Origin: Pinus tabuliformis
Taxonomy: Eukaryota > Streptophyta > Pinopsida > Pinales > Pinaceae
NCBI GenBank assembly: GCA_031772625.1
Contig: CM062804.1
Span: forward strand, 1,020,060,514-1,020,124,513
Direction of reading: 5' to 3'
DNA length: 64,000 nt
Shown: positions 19,336 to 29,489 of the stretch, in pieces
Layout: every line of letters starts with the position of its first letter
Numbering within the stretch: the stretch's first letter is position 1
Position numbers and translations under genes: made by a program
Notes under the pieces: model-generated
What the model was told of the DNA's origin: nothing
The model's input: the letters and a program-made list of their open reading frames with translations, nothing else
Database searches by the model: none

Positions 19336-21465
19336 TGATGAGCCCCAATTTTGGTACAATTTGGGCTCATTTTTGGCCTATTTTGCTTGCTCAAACCATT
19401 CATTTTTATTGTTTATGCATACACTTCTTAGTTTATTCATGTTGTTTGTAGGAGAGAGGATAGGCACTTTATCCATGTAGCTAATGCATTGTGATTCCAG
19501 GTTTTGGCATTAAAAGGGAGCAAAAGACAACGAAAAGGTGGCAAGGAGACAACGAGTTGGCATTGCTGACGTAAGGAGAGGTTGTCCACGGTCTTGGGGG
19601 ACATTCCTCGTGATCCTCACCAAGAACTCCGAGCCCCACTCCATCCTCCCTCCGAGCTTAATACACGGCCAGCTGTTCTACAGGAACAGCAGTTCAAAAC
19701 TGCTCTACAGGAAACAACATTTATGATCATCCTACAGGATCAGCAGTTAAACTATAGATTGAACAGCCGAGCTCCAAGAATCATGGATACTTGTTGGAGC
19801 ATCGTTTTGTATAAGTATAGAAGCCTTAGCCTTGGTTAGGTTGTTGAAACTCTCGTGTTGCTATTGTCATTTTGGAGCACAGCTCAAGTTTCGTTCTCTT
19901 TTGTAAGCCAATTTGGCATGTTATCAGATTATGAATAAAGAAGGCCACTTTTGAGTTAGTTCTGAGTTTTCTCAAGGAGCTATAGCTCTCAGGTTAGGGC
20001 CCAACCTGAGAGCCATAGACCTCCTCAGTGTTGTAATGCATTTACCATTAGTTCCAGCACTTGAGTTTGTTTAGTTTCCTATGCAATTCGGATTTCCAGC
20101 TTGTTAGTTTAATTGTTTTCATTAACATAGATAGGACTGGTATGATGCTTTGCTTTCAGTATTCAAGTTTGATAGGTTGGTAGAATAAATCTCTTGGAGC
20201 TCCAACAAAAAGGCTGTTAGGACTCACTGCCATCTTTCTTGAAGATTGGGGTGCAGCCCATAGCTAGCCACCAAAAACACGCATTCCTTCACTTGATGAT
20301 TGCTGCAATACAGTCACTGTTACGTTAGATGCTTCCTTGTCATCCACTCATGCACTGCACTCCTTTACCACAGCTTCATGCACATTCTCTTTCGTGTTTT
20401 TGATTGTTGATCATTGGATTATGAGCACAGGTAGTTAGGTTGATGCACTTTCGGTTTGATAACAGTCATAAGCATTTGATACATTTACACTTCTCCTTCT
20501 CAGCCCATTACCTTCTCCTCCACCTTGATCACACATGCACACACATCTTCTCGACCTTCACTCCGCTCTGCTATCTCTCCAAAGACTTTCACTCCTCGCA
20601 TAGCTCCATTCTCTAGCCCTCGTTGTTGACCTAGTCCTCCATCTTCCAACCTACTCCCTACATTCACTCCCTATCCCATTCCTTCACTTCTACATCCATC
20701 ACCAGCCTCATCCCCACCTTGCATATCTCCCCCTACCATTCCATTACTCCTCCATCACTCCAACCACTCACGGTAGGTCATCCTGTAGCCATTTGTAGAC
20801 ATCCTGTAGAAAACAGAGTATCCTGTAGGATCCTCCACAGCCATCCTGTAGGAGGCCACTCTCTCGGTTGCTGAGCATCTGAATGCGAGGAACCTCTGTG
20901 GATGGATGCTAAGGATCCTTAGGGACCTCCCCTAGCCTTCCCAACCTGTCCCACGCTTTCCTTCCTTCTCCATCCCATCTGCACAACCAAACCCTAATTA
21001 GCACACAATCACAAGCATTCCACACATTTAAAGGGAAAATACAAAAACATGTCTTTTATGATGCAAACAGCTTAGATCCATGCATTTCCACTTATTAGAG
21101 GTAACAACAGCATTGGTAGAAGTTTCCTTCACATTCCTTGCAGTATAGAGGTTAGACTAGTTAAATTAGGGTTTCCTAGGTTTACATGCTTTGATTTGCT
21201 TTCAGATCATTTTCGCCAAGTAGAGTAGTTTTCTCTGAGTTAGCTTTCGTCCATCATTGATAAAGCTTCTTCTGTGATCCTATAGAAGTTGGCTTGAGCC
21301 CTAGCGGACTTGTGCCAGCTGACCAAGTGACAGCTGCGACAAGAGCTAGTACTTGTGCATACAGCACCGTCGCTTCCAAGTTTGTACGAACTACCGGGTT
21401 GATAAAATGAGAGACAGGAAGCCCCAGGAGTTGTAGCATTATTGCTACAATACTGGAGCTCACCA
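19336..21465 (+). repeat. 3' LTR
   Basis: This is a direct copy of 7650-9779, of the same length and about 99.5 percent identical by eye. Differences noted include C/T at the ATCCACGTAG word, T/A in the GCTCCTAG word and G/T near the GTGAGCCT word. It has the same TATA-like box, poly(A) signal, hairpin and seven CTACAGGA octamers (+ at 19678, 19705, 19732; reverse at 20781, 20802, 20821, 20844). Confidence 0.95.
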
Positions 21466-21471
21466 GGGGGG
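21466..21471. other. target site duplication of the LTR retrotransposon, right
   Basis: Six G residues follow the terminal CA of the 3' LTR and match the six before the 5' LTR. The sequence beyond is the 3' end of the Penelope-like endonuclease region. Confidence 0.65.
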
Positions 21472-21493
21472 CACGCGGAAAGAAAGAAAGCGA

Positions 21494-21811
21494 CTAGGAA
21501 GAGAGTATAGGGACCCAACACCTACTGACTTTCCAGCCATCCTCTCTATTGAGATTGCTCGGCCTCCTTTCAATCTCAAGAGCTTCCCTAAATTTCTGAT
21601 GATGGAACTGCAAAACTCTAGCAATAACACTAGCCTCTTCAATACAAACATGATGCTTGGTTTTTTCCGCATGCTCAGCTAAAGCGGAAGACTTTGTTCT
21701 CCTATACTTGAAGTCAACTGCGTGCTCACTAATCCTTTGATTAATGGAGCGACCAGTCTCACCAACACAAGGGGTCCCACAGGAACAAGGGATAATGTAT
21801 ACCCCTTTCAT
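21494..21811 (-). pseudogene. Penelope-like GIY-YIG endonuclease domain, 5'-truncated
   Basis: The 105-residue frame starts MKGVYIIPCSCGT and continues GETGRSINQRISEH, SSALAEHAEKTKHHVC and IEEASVIARV. This is the GIY-YIG endonuclease of Penelope-like retroelements with its Cys and His zinc ligands. The second half of the motif reads CVGETG, where the other copy at 59450 keeps YIGETG, so the signature Tyr-Ile is lost. No reverse transcriptase lies upstream: the frame meets the inverted terminal block at 21848 after a short duplication of the MKGVY codons. Downstream it is cut by the LTR element at 21465. Confidence 0.8.
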
Positions 21812-21847
21812 ATCTTTAATATACCCCTTTCATATTTCTAGGGTCGA

Positions 21848-22200
21848 TAAGATTCTAATATACATATATGTATTTATTAAATAGTTATTACCTTTTTAAC
21901 TAACTATCAACTTAACAACTAATTTAAATTACTTTATATATATATATATATATATAAGGTTAGGTCACTTAATATAACCAACTTCCATTTAATTTATTAA
22001 ATTATTTTTTGACCTTGGTCCTTAATCAAATTTAGCCGTTGGTCAGGTTAGCCGTTGGAGGCTCTACTCAAACTATTTAACATGCAAAGCTGGATCTGAT
22101 TCTTCAACTTGTCCTGATGATGAACCACACTGGTTGGTTCGAAACACGTCGACAAATGATATATCATGTGATTTACACCGAAAAATATCTCGTAAACATG
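21848..22200 (+). repeat. Penelope-like terminal block (pLTR-like), right copy, inverted
   Basis: This is the reverse complement of 6923-7282. It directly abuts the truncated endonuclease, the same arrangement as at 59881-60399. A TA microsatellite lies at about 21935-21957. The intact-looking hammerhead motif is on the plus strand at 22109-22155, antisense to the endonuclease. Confidence 0.75.
22109..22155 (+). ncRNA. hammerhead ribozyme-like motif
   Basis: In order: stem I TTGTC (22109-22113), core CTGATGA (22114-22120), one extra T, stem II GAACCA/TGGTTC (22122-22127/22135-22140), GAAA (22141-22144), a two-base-pair stem III in C-AC-G-T, cleavage-type GTC ending at 22150, and GACAA (22151-22155) closing stem I. 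All invariant core bases are present; the only deviation is the unpaired T between core and stem II. Hammerhead motifs with very short stem III are known from Penelope-like terminal repeats, and this sits in such a block. Three other copies in this window show the same geometry with core mutations. Confidence 0.65.
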
Positions 22201-22293
22201 TTGTGATTTCATTATTACGTAAATGTTATTTATCACTCTACATAATTAATAATAAAACAATAATAGCATTAAATATAAAAAGATGTTACCACA

Positions 22294-22334
<41 letters not shown>

Positions 22335-22421
22335 TATATCGATTTAAAAATATGCTCAAAATTATATTAAATTTTTAGAAATGTGGTGAAAAATATTAAA
22401 TTTCAAATTTTTTATATTATA
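22201..22421. repeat. AT-rich dispersed repeat fragment
   Basis: It resembles 5790-5870 (AATTAATAATAAAACAATAA and a following TTAAATATAAA) and contains a TA run at about 22298-22328. No coding potential. It shows that the Penelope-like element lies inside the AT-rich family. Confidence 0.5.
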
Positions 22422-22655
22422 TTTACGATCTCTCTGCCCTAATAATTTTAGGATGATGTATTTACCATCTCTCTACGGTAATAATTTAGGGTGATGTATT
22501 TACCATCTCTCTGCGGTAATAATTTAGGGTGATGTATTTACGATCTCTCTGAGGTAATAATTTACGATCTCTCTGCGGTAATGATTTACTATCTCTGCGG
22601 TCATAATTTACGATCTCTCTGCAGTAATAATTCATGATCTCTCTACGGTAATAGA
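22422..22655 (+). repeat. short tandem array before the LINE
   Basis: Eight units share TTACGATCTCTCTGCGGTAA followed by TAAT. The first three are about 38 bp, including TTAGGGTGATGTA, and the later ones about 22-24 bp. Placed about 100 bases upstream of the LINE ORF1, it could be a 5' UTR monomer array. Confidence 0.75.
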
Positions 22656-22769
22656 AAAACAATCTGAGGCACGTGCGTCTGCGGTATGGCTTGCTGATAG
22701 GCTTGCTGATATCAGATGCATACATTCCTTACATTTTTCTAATACATATCTGCTCATATATTTTCAAGT

Positions 22770-23570
22770 ATGAATAATTCACCACAATTACCAAAGGTAG
22801 ACCTAGCACAGTTACTTTACGGAGCCTCTATGAGTATAGAGAGTCTTTAGAGAAACGTAGAGAAGAAAGAGAAGTCAAGCTACAAATAGATTTAGCAACC
22901 ATGCTAGAAAATAAATTCACATCTCTTGAAGACAAGATCCAAAAGCAAATAGAAAATAAAATAAAACTATTGGAGAATAAGCTGGAGGCAATGGAGACTA
23001 GGTTGCAGGTTATAGAAAAAAAAAACCAAGATATGAACCAAACATCCCAGCGAGTAGATGCTAATACTTTAGAGAGTCTTAAAATGAAGGACATGATTAA
23101 AGAGCTAGAAGAAAAAGTTAATAGTCACCTCACCCTAAATAGTGTGGCAGGTAAATTAGATATCAAACCAATTAAAGATGAAATGAAAAAAATGATAGAA
23201 TTAGATCATGAGTGTAACAAAAGGGCCTTGAACCTTATAATATTCGGTTTGAAAGAGGAGTTAGATGAGGATACTTTAGCCATAGCCAAGACAAATTACA
23301 TAACAGATAAAAAATTGAAACAACATGTCTCACAGAAGCAACAAGGTTGGGGAAACTAAGTAAGAATAAAGGAAGGCTAATCTGAATAAAGGTGAGCTCT
23401 ACTGACCATAAGTATGACATACTTAGTAAAACCTGAAGTCTAAAAGGAACGAGAATATTTATGAATGAAGATCTCATTCCAAAAGATCAAGAAAAATTGA
23501 GAAAGGAGGTTCAAAAGGTAAAGGAAGCTAGGAAGGAGGAAAATGGGAAATAACCAGAAATAGAAAAGTC
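22770..23570 (+). pseudogene. LINE ORF1: coiled coil plus RRM-like region
   Basis: The best start is the ATG at 22770, followed by a frameshift near 22840 into the frame open to 23359 and another near 23330. Residues of the middle frame form a strong heptad coiled coil (IQKQIENKIKLLENKLEAM). Next comes RALNLIIFGLKEE, the start of the RRM-like domain of L1-ORF1-type chaperones, and after the second shift RLGKLSKNKGRLIRIKV and LKGTRIFMNEDL. ORF1 proteins of this type bind element RNA. At least three lesions break it. Confidence 0.7.
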
Positions 23571-23618
23571 GTTATTCGAGATAGAAACCAAAAAGATAAT
23601 AATAAATAGCAATTCAAC

Positions 23619-26600
23619 ATGCTCCAGATTCTTTCTTGGAACTGTCGGGGCTTTCTATGGAACAAAGGCCCCAAGCTAAGTTGGATCTCGAATGATGTTG
23701 ATATTATTTTGCTTGTTGAAACTTGGGAGCACGAAGAATCTAAGGTCCCTAACATAGATGGCTTTACATTATCGTCTACCTGGAATAAACGATCCTCCCA
23801 TAGAGGCATTGAGGGTATGGTTTGTTACATTAAGAAGAACATCTCTCCCCATGCTAGGATTTATAAAAACGACCCTTAAAACCAATATAGTTGGATAGAA
23901 ATTACTGACATTTATGATAAAAAGACCTACATATAAATCTGTTATTCCCCCCCGTCAATTCTAACTTCTATAAGAAAAAGAATCTAGATAAAAATAGTCC
24001 TTACAATGGTTTAGAGAATGATATTTGTAGCCTAAGGAATGAAGGAAATATCCTTTTAATGGGTGACTTGAATGCTCGAACTTCAAGCAACCAAGTTATT
24101 CTTCTAAGCAATCATTCCAACCCTAATCCTCTTTGGTTAGACGAAGACCTTCCTCTGGAAAGCTGGTACAAAAGGAGCTCTGAAGACCTCGGGGAGAATT
24201 TGTTTGGGTCAGAGCTAGTTAAGCTCTGTAGTGCTCAGGATCTCATAATTGGCAACGGTCTAAAGAAGTGGCCCAATTCTAGCCAGATGACCTGCATCCA
24301 TGGGCTTGGTAGCAGCGTGGTAGACTATGTTATCTCCGATCTCCATTTCTACAACGAAATAACAAATTTTGACATCTTAAACTACCACGAGCCTGACTCT
24401 GATCATAGGCCTTTACTTATAACTCTCAATTTTGTCATGCATAGAGATCCCATAGAAGATAATCCTTATAGCTAAAAGAAGTTAATCTTTGGTATAAATA
24501 AAAAAGATCTCTTTCTAAATGAATTAAAAATTAATTTGCTTCATTTATCTAGTATAGACAACATAGAAGATCTCTATCATAATTTTACTACAACCCTCTC
24601 ATATTCCATTAACAAGTTCTCAATTGAAGTTTCAAGTAATAAAATAAATAACAAAACCAACCCATGGTATGACAAAGATTGTAAAAGTGCAAGGAGAGCA
24701 ATTAAGGAAGTTTTTGATGAATCTCATAAAATTGGCAAGATAAAAATATACAAAACCCTAACTAAAAGGAAAAAAAAAACTATATTTGTAAAAGACAAGA
24801 GAATCTCTTTCACCTCTCTAAGGAAGCTCCTAAGAAATTCTGGAGGTAGATTCTAGCTAGGAAAACTAAAGATAATAATAAAATTGCTTTACACGATTGG
24901 AATTCCTATCTTAAAAAGCTTTATGAATCTCCAAATGTCATGGATAACTTTGAAACCCTGCTCACAACGAAAGAAGTTTTCTCATTAGAAGACACTGGTT
25001 TTGGGGTTAATTGCTTGGCTAATGGGAAAGCTAAGGATATTGAAGGTTACCAGGCAGAAATCTTAAAAATTGGAGGTCTTGTCCTCATCCCCCACATTCA
25101 CAAGCTTTTGAATCAAGAGGTCAAGCATGGGTTCCCCAAACCATGGACTCAAAGCCTCATTATCCCTATTTTTAAAATTGGGGATACAAATAACCCCTCT
25201 AATTATTGGACAATTATGATCAGCCCTCTCCTAGCCAAGTTATATGGTATTATTTTGGAAAGGAAGTTGAGCATATGGCTTGAAAGTGAAGGTAAGCGGG
25301 CTAAAGGCCAAATGGGTTTTAGAAAGAAGCACTCAACAACAGACCACCTCGTTACGTTTAGGATCATTACAGATGAATTCCGCAATGATAAATCCAATCT
25401 CTTTTGTTGCTCTGTGGACTTTAGAAAGACTTTCGATACGGTTCCTAGAAACAACCTTTAGAACATATTAGAAGAGCTAAAGGTTCCTTTTGAGTTGAGA
25501 GTTGCCGCTATAAGGTTATACGAGAATGTAATTGCCAAGTTAAAGAGCAATGAGGGGTGTTCGAAAGATATTAAGTGTAATATCGGAGTTAAACAAGGTT
25601 TCCCCCTCTCCCCTACCCTATTTGGCATTTACATCAACAAGTTAGAAGGTTGTTTAAAGGAAGCAGGATGTGTTGGCACGATCTTCGCTGGGATAGTCAT
25701 CATCCTTCTTCTCTACGCCGACGATATTGTTCTTCTCGCAAGGTGCCCATTTGATCTTGATAAGCAACTTATACTTCTTAAGGATTTCTGCTCTACCATG
25801 GGTATGATTGTTAACACTGACAAAACAAAATTTATGATTATCAAATCCAAAAAGGACACTTACGCTAATTTTATATATGACAATAGTAACTTGGAGGAAG
25901 TGTCTTCCTACAAGTACCTAGGAATTGATATTCATCACAAGCTCAACTGGAACTATAGCATTGAGAAAAGGATTAATGGGGGATGGAAAGCTTATTTTGG
26001 TCTTGAAAATAATTGTAAAACAACAAACCACGTAATGTGGGATAGAAATAAGTTCCTCTTTGAAACTTTAGTCACTCCGGTTATCTTATAGGGATGTGAG
26101 GTTTGGGGTTGTAGCATATCTAGAGAATCTTGGAGAAAGATTGAGCAAATCCAGAAGCGTTTTATAAAGTATAACCTCAAAATTAAAAGTAACACACCCT
26201 ATCCTATTCTCCTTATAGAAGTGGGTCTTTCCCCTATCGAGAACCTAGCTATGACTAGGCTTGTGTTGTACAAGCACAAACTCAATAATGTAGGAGACCA
26301 TAGACTTCCTAAGCTAGCTTTAAATTCCAGCCAAAACCACTTATGGCTCAAATGAGGTTGGTATAAAGACACCAAGGCCTGGTTAAACCATTGGGAGATC
26401 GATGAGAATGTTGCATTGCAAAACATTAATAACATTAAAAATATTGTTGCTTCTAAGTTCAAAGAAAAAATGTGGTGTGAGAAAGATTTAGCAGCTAAAA
26501 GAAAATTAAGATATTATAAGGAGGTCATCAACCCCACCCTAGAAGATCAAAAGTATCTCTCTGTTTTAACTAGCTCAAAGAAGAAAATTAATATAGCCAA

Positions 26601-26889
26601 GATTAGAACGAACTCTCATGAGCTCCATAGTGAAACGGGTCGTTGGGTAGTTCCTAAAACACCATGGATGGAAAGGTTTTGCCATCTCTGTGAGAATACG
26701 AACATCGAGGATGAAAATCACTTCCTCTTAGAGTGCCCCATGTACAACCACATTAGATCTCAGTTTCAAAATCTTTGTTGCAATACTGACCTTCCTAGCC
26801 TTTTACATTGTCAAAATTACAGTGAGCTCAGGAGGCTTCTCTCCAAGCTTTTTGAGCATAGGAATAAAATCTTAAATCAAACTAAATAA
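23619..26889 (+). pseudogene. LINE ORF2: APE endonuclease, reverse transcriptase, C-terminal Cys/His region
   Basis: The endonuclease shows LSWNCRGF (23630), LLVETW, MGDLNART (24059) and DSDHRPLL near 24400. RT follows from about 24940: NPSNYWTIM, MGFRKKHSTTDH, FRKTFDTVP (the expected aspartate-rich block with damage), GVKQGFPLSPTLFG and LLYADDIVLL with an intact YADD at about 25710. The C-terminal part has GCEVWGCS and a zinc-like CHLC..EDENHFLLECP at about 26690-26740. Stops or shifts lie near 23878, 24475, 24856, 25461, 26091 and 26356. The 60979 copy is intact at the last two. Confidence 0.85.
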
Positions 26890-26902
26890 TTCATTTCTTT
26901 AG

Positions 26903-26960
26903 GTCCGATAGACCAAAGTTTGGTCTCAGTAGACGTTAACCATCATTATCATCATCATTA
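26903..26960 (+). other. LINE 3' stem-loop and simple-repeat tail
   Basis: AGACCA (26910-26915) pairs with TGGTCT (26921-26926) around AAGTT; GTCC upstream can pair with a GGAC-like word downstream. The end is CATCATTATCATCATCATT. The truncated copy has the same hairpin at 62295-62311 with the outer GTCC/GGAC pairing intact, and a related CATCATC end. Conserved 3' stem-loops often guide LINE RT, by analogy only. Confidence 0.65.
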
Positions 26961-27619
26961 AAAATTTAAAATAAAAATATATATCTATTTTAAAATAAAT
27001 TTAAAATTATATTAAATTTTTAAAAATGTTGCGACACATTTAATTTTTTAATACTAAACAAGTTAAAAATATAAATAAATTTTAAAATGGAAATATATAG
27101 TTATTTTAAAATTATACTGATCATTGAATTAAAATAATTTCATTTTCTTTTTATATAGATACATGATGTGGGAAAAAAAATTAATATTTACACACTTTCA
27201 AGTCTTTCTTGCATATCTATTGCGGAAATATATATAATATTATATAAAAAAAAAAAAAAAAAGTTAATAACATAGTGTTGTATTTTATGTGAAACTTAAT
27301 CTCTTATATATAAAAAGTTCAGATTTTTATTATCATAGTTTTGAGGTTGTGATCCAATGGGTACCTGTGGTGGTTTGGTTTTTATAAGAAAACATATTCG
27401 ATTATAAATATTATAATTTAAATTTTTAATGTTGTGTAATTATTATATGTTTTAAAGTTTTTATAGAGTATTTAGTAAAATAATTTTAGTTTTTATATAT
27501 CTATTTTAAAATAAATTTAAAATTATATTATATTTTTTAAAATATTGTGAGATATTTAAAATTTTTATACTAAACAAATTGAAAATATAAATAAATTTTA
27601 AAATAGAAATATATATATA
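26961..27619 (+). repeat. AT-rich dispersed repeat, third copy
   Basis: Contains the TCTTGCATATCTATTGCGGA word, a run of A and the TTTTGAGGTTGTGATCCAA block at 27160-27490, in the same order as at 6330-6650. The repeat appears to resume at 35409, with the L1 in between. Confidence 0.6.
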
Positions 27620-27904
27620 TTTTTTGTAAAGTTTGTCAGGACCATCTATTTTTTATTATATATAAGGCAAATTTACACCACAGTTTTACCGGGCGGCCTC
27701 AAATCGCCCTGAGGGGAAACCAAGTCTGTTGGCAAAAACAAAATTGCTTCAGTCTTTCTAGCAAGGCTAGGTAAGTCTTAGTCTCATGTCCAAATACTAT
27801 ATAACTATAACAATTGACATAAACAACAGAAAATTTAAAAGCTACCCGCATAAACAAAAACTAAGCATAATGAATCTAATCTTTATTGACATTCTACAAC
27901 TCGG

Positions 27905-28480
27905 AGTCTGAGGCTACAGGGGTAGGATCTTCAGCAATTGCCTATGGCATTCCATACAGCTCCATGATGCAAGGGATGTGACGGTCAATGCGATCCATCC
28001 TGATGTCCTGTTTGTGCAACTGAAATAGGATTTTCTCCATGTCCTTTTTATAACTGGGCAGGCCCTGCAATGTGACTGCCATACCCACAGAAATTTGTTC
28101 CATCGCTTTACCAAGCAGACTTTTCATCAAGAAGTACAAGTATAGGGTGTGTTTGAATTGCGTAATTCTGCCTTGTGTATTCCCTGAGTTAGGAAGCATT
28201 GTCCTCCACTCTTCTATCTCCTCGTCCAGTTCCCTTTCCTGTTTTATCTTAGCTTCCCAGTCGTCAATTAGCTTACTGATACCTTTATATGTTTCACCCC
28301 TGGAAGCCACAACTGCCTCTGCTATGAGGTGCTCAACAGGCTTGTGGCACATACGACCTTCCATTGTGCTTGATCTCTTGGTTGTCCAGGGGTCCAAGCC
28401 CCTACTGCCACGACTATGCAGCCATGCCTTGTAGACAGTCAAACATTGTTAGATTCATCATTCCATTCGCATCATCCCGA
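27905..28480 (-). pseudogene. L1 ORF3, unknown helical protein conserved in a second L1
   Basis: The frame 28442-27942 gives 166 residues, followed after one stop by AIAEDPTPVASDSEL. It is highly charged and probably helical (KLIDDWEAKIKQERELDEE, then WRTMLPNSGNTQG, FKHTLYLYFLMKSL). It resembles no family I know. A homologous frame lies at the same 3' position of another, clearly diverged L1 at 52135-52650. It shares W-R-x-x-(L/V)-P-x-(S/T)-G-N-T-x-G, Q-(F/Y)-K-H, MKSL, RHIPC-like and DPTP blocks. Retention in two families argues that it is or was a real gene. Confidence 0.6.
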
Positions 28481-29489
28481 CGTGACTACTCATGCCTTAC
28501 TTCTCTGCCCTTCTTGGCCTGCGGCGGGTTAAGGTATTCCTGTGCCCACAAGTGGCTAGGGGAATTGGGTTTCAAGCGCGGCTCCCCAAGCTCTTCACCG
28601 TGCCCCTTCCCCTTTCCATGGTATAGTTGCTTGTCATCCGCCTGCAGCTGGAGCCAGGCCTTCAGGCCCGTCTGGAGCCTAGCTTTGCAACTACTATCAT
28701 ACCCACATGCCACTCCCTTAGCCAGCAGTTGCCTATCAAGGTTGTGCTTGCCTCTTTGTCCCTTTTGCCACCTGGGGTCCCTATTTGCGCCCTTGCTACC
28801 ATGTATATGAAAATGCCAGGGTTTTCTCAGTGAATTGCTGACATTGCTAATGTCCCGACCCCTTGCCCATAGCTCTTTCTTACCTCTCCCAGCACCACTC
28901 AGCCCCCCAGACATGACATGCCCGTTATCCCTGATACCCCTAGTCTAAGAAAAAAAGTAGGGCCCTGTATCTTAGCTCGACCCAGTATTATCCATTTCAT
29001 TATGAAGACTTTGGCTTAAGAACAATATAAATATAACGCAGAGCTGGGCCATGGCCCTCCCTTTCCTCCCCTTGTTTCTCCCTGACAGTGCTAAGCCCCA
29101 TTGGGACAACTTCTTGCCTCTCCCTTCCTCCCAGCGTTGCCTCTCCCTTCCTCCCAGCGGAACCCCCACCAACGCATGTAATTACCGCAGGAACCCAACC
29201 AGAGCATATAAATTATACAAGAGCAAGAATGGACTACATACCAAAGAGTCGTTGCTAACCTGCAAACAAGGTTCCTCCGCCTCTCTTCCGCTTTGAACTG
29301 CCTTCCTTCTCCACTATGAATTTCTCCTGCCTGGCACGTCGAATGGCATTCCCATCTCTATCTCCCTTCCTTATTCCTCCCTCTGCCACCTTGCCAGCCC
29401 ACTGCCAATGAATTCATGGCTAAGGACACCGCACCCCCTACCTTGAGCATGTGGGGGTGGCTGTAATTATCGCCCTCGTACTAACCATG

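Larger units (their letters stand above)
7650..21465 (+). mobile_element. Athila/Tat-type Ty3/gypsy LTR retrotransposon, complete, 13.8 kb
   Basis: The element has two 2130-bp LTRs starting TGATGAGC and ending CTCACCA, a primer site matching the 3' end of tRNA-Asp, and gag-protease at 10136-12862. RT-RNaseH-integrase follows at 12869-15508, then a noncoding region rich in hairpins and CTACAGGA motifs, an extra ORF at 17461-19311 and a G-rich polypurine tract. The tRNA-Asp primer, the DLGA protease motif, the absence of a chromodomain and the extra ORF after pol all point to the Athila/Tat branch. By eye I counted about ten differences between the LTRs, so insertion is recent. It sits inside a Penelope-like element. 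The single UAG between protease and RT is the only clear lesion. Confidence 0.93.
22422..26960 (+). mobile_element. non-LTR retrotransposon (LINE) with coiled-coil ORF1, APE endonuclease and RT
   Basis: Two consecutive reading regions, a tandem 5' array, a 3' stem-loop and a CAT/ATT-type simple tail define this LINE. A 5'-truncated second copy lies at 60979-62335. ORF1 and the cysteine-rich C-terminus look more like LINEs common in animals than like plant L1. I cannot fix the clade by eye. Many stops and frameshifts make this copy inactive. Confidence 0.8.

Noticed and set aside
28486..28914. 142-codon frame upstream of L1 ORF3
   Set aside because: Low-complexity charged sequence; I found no homologous frame in the second L1.
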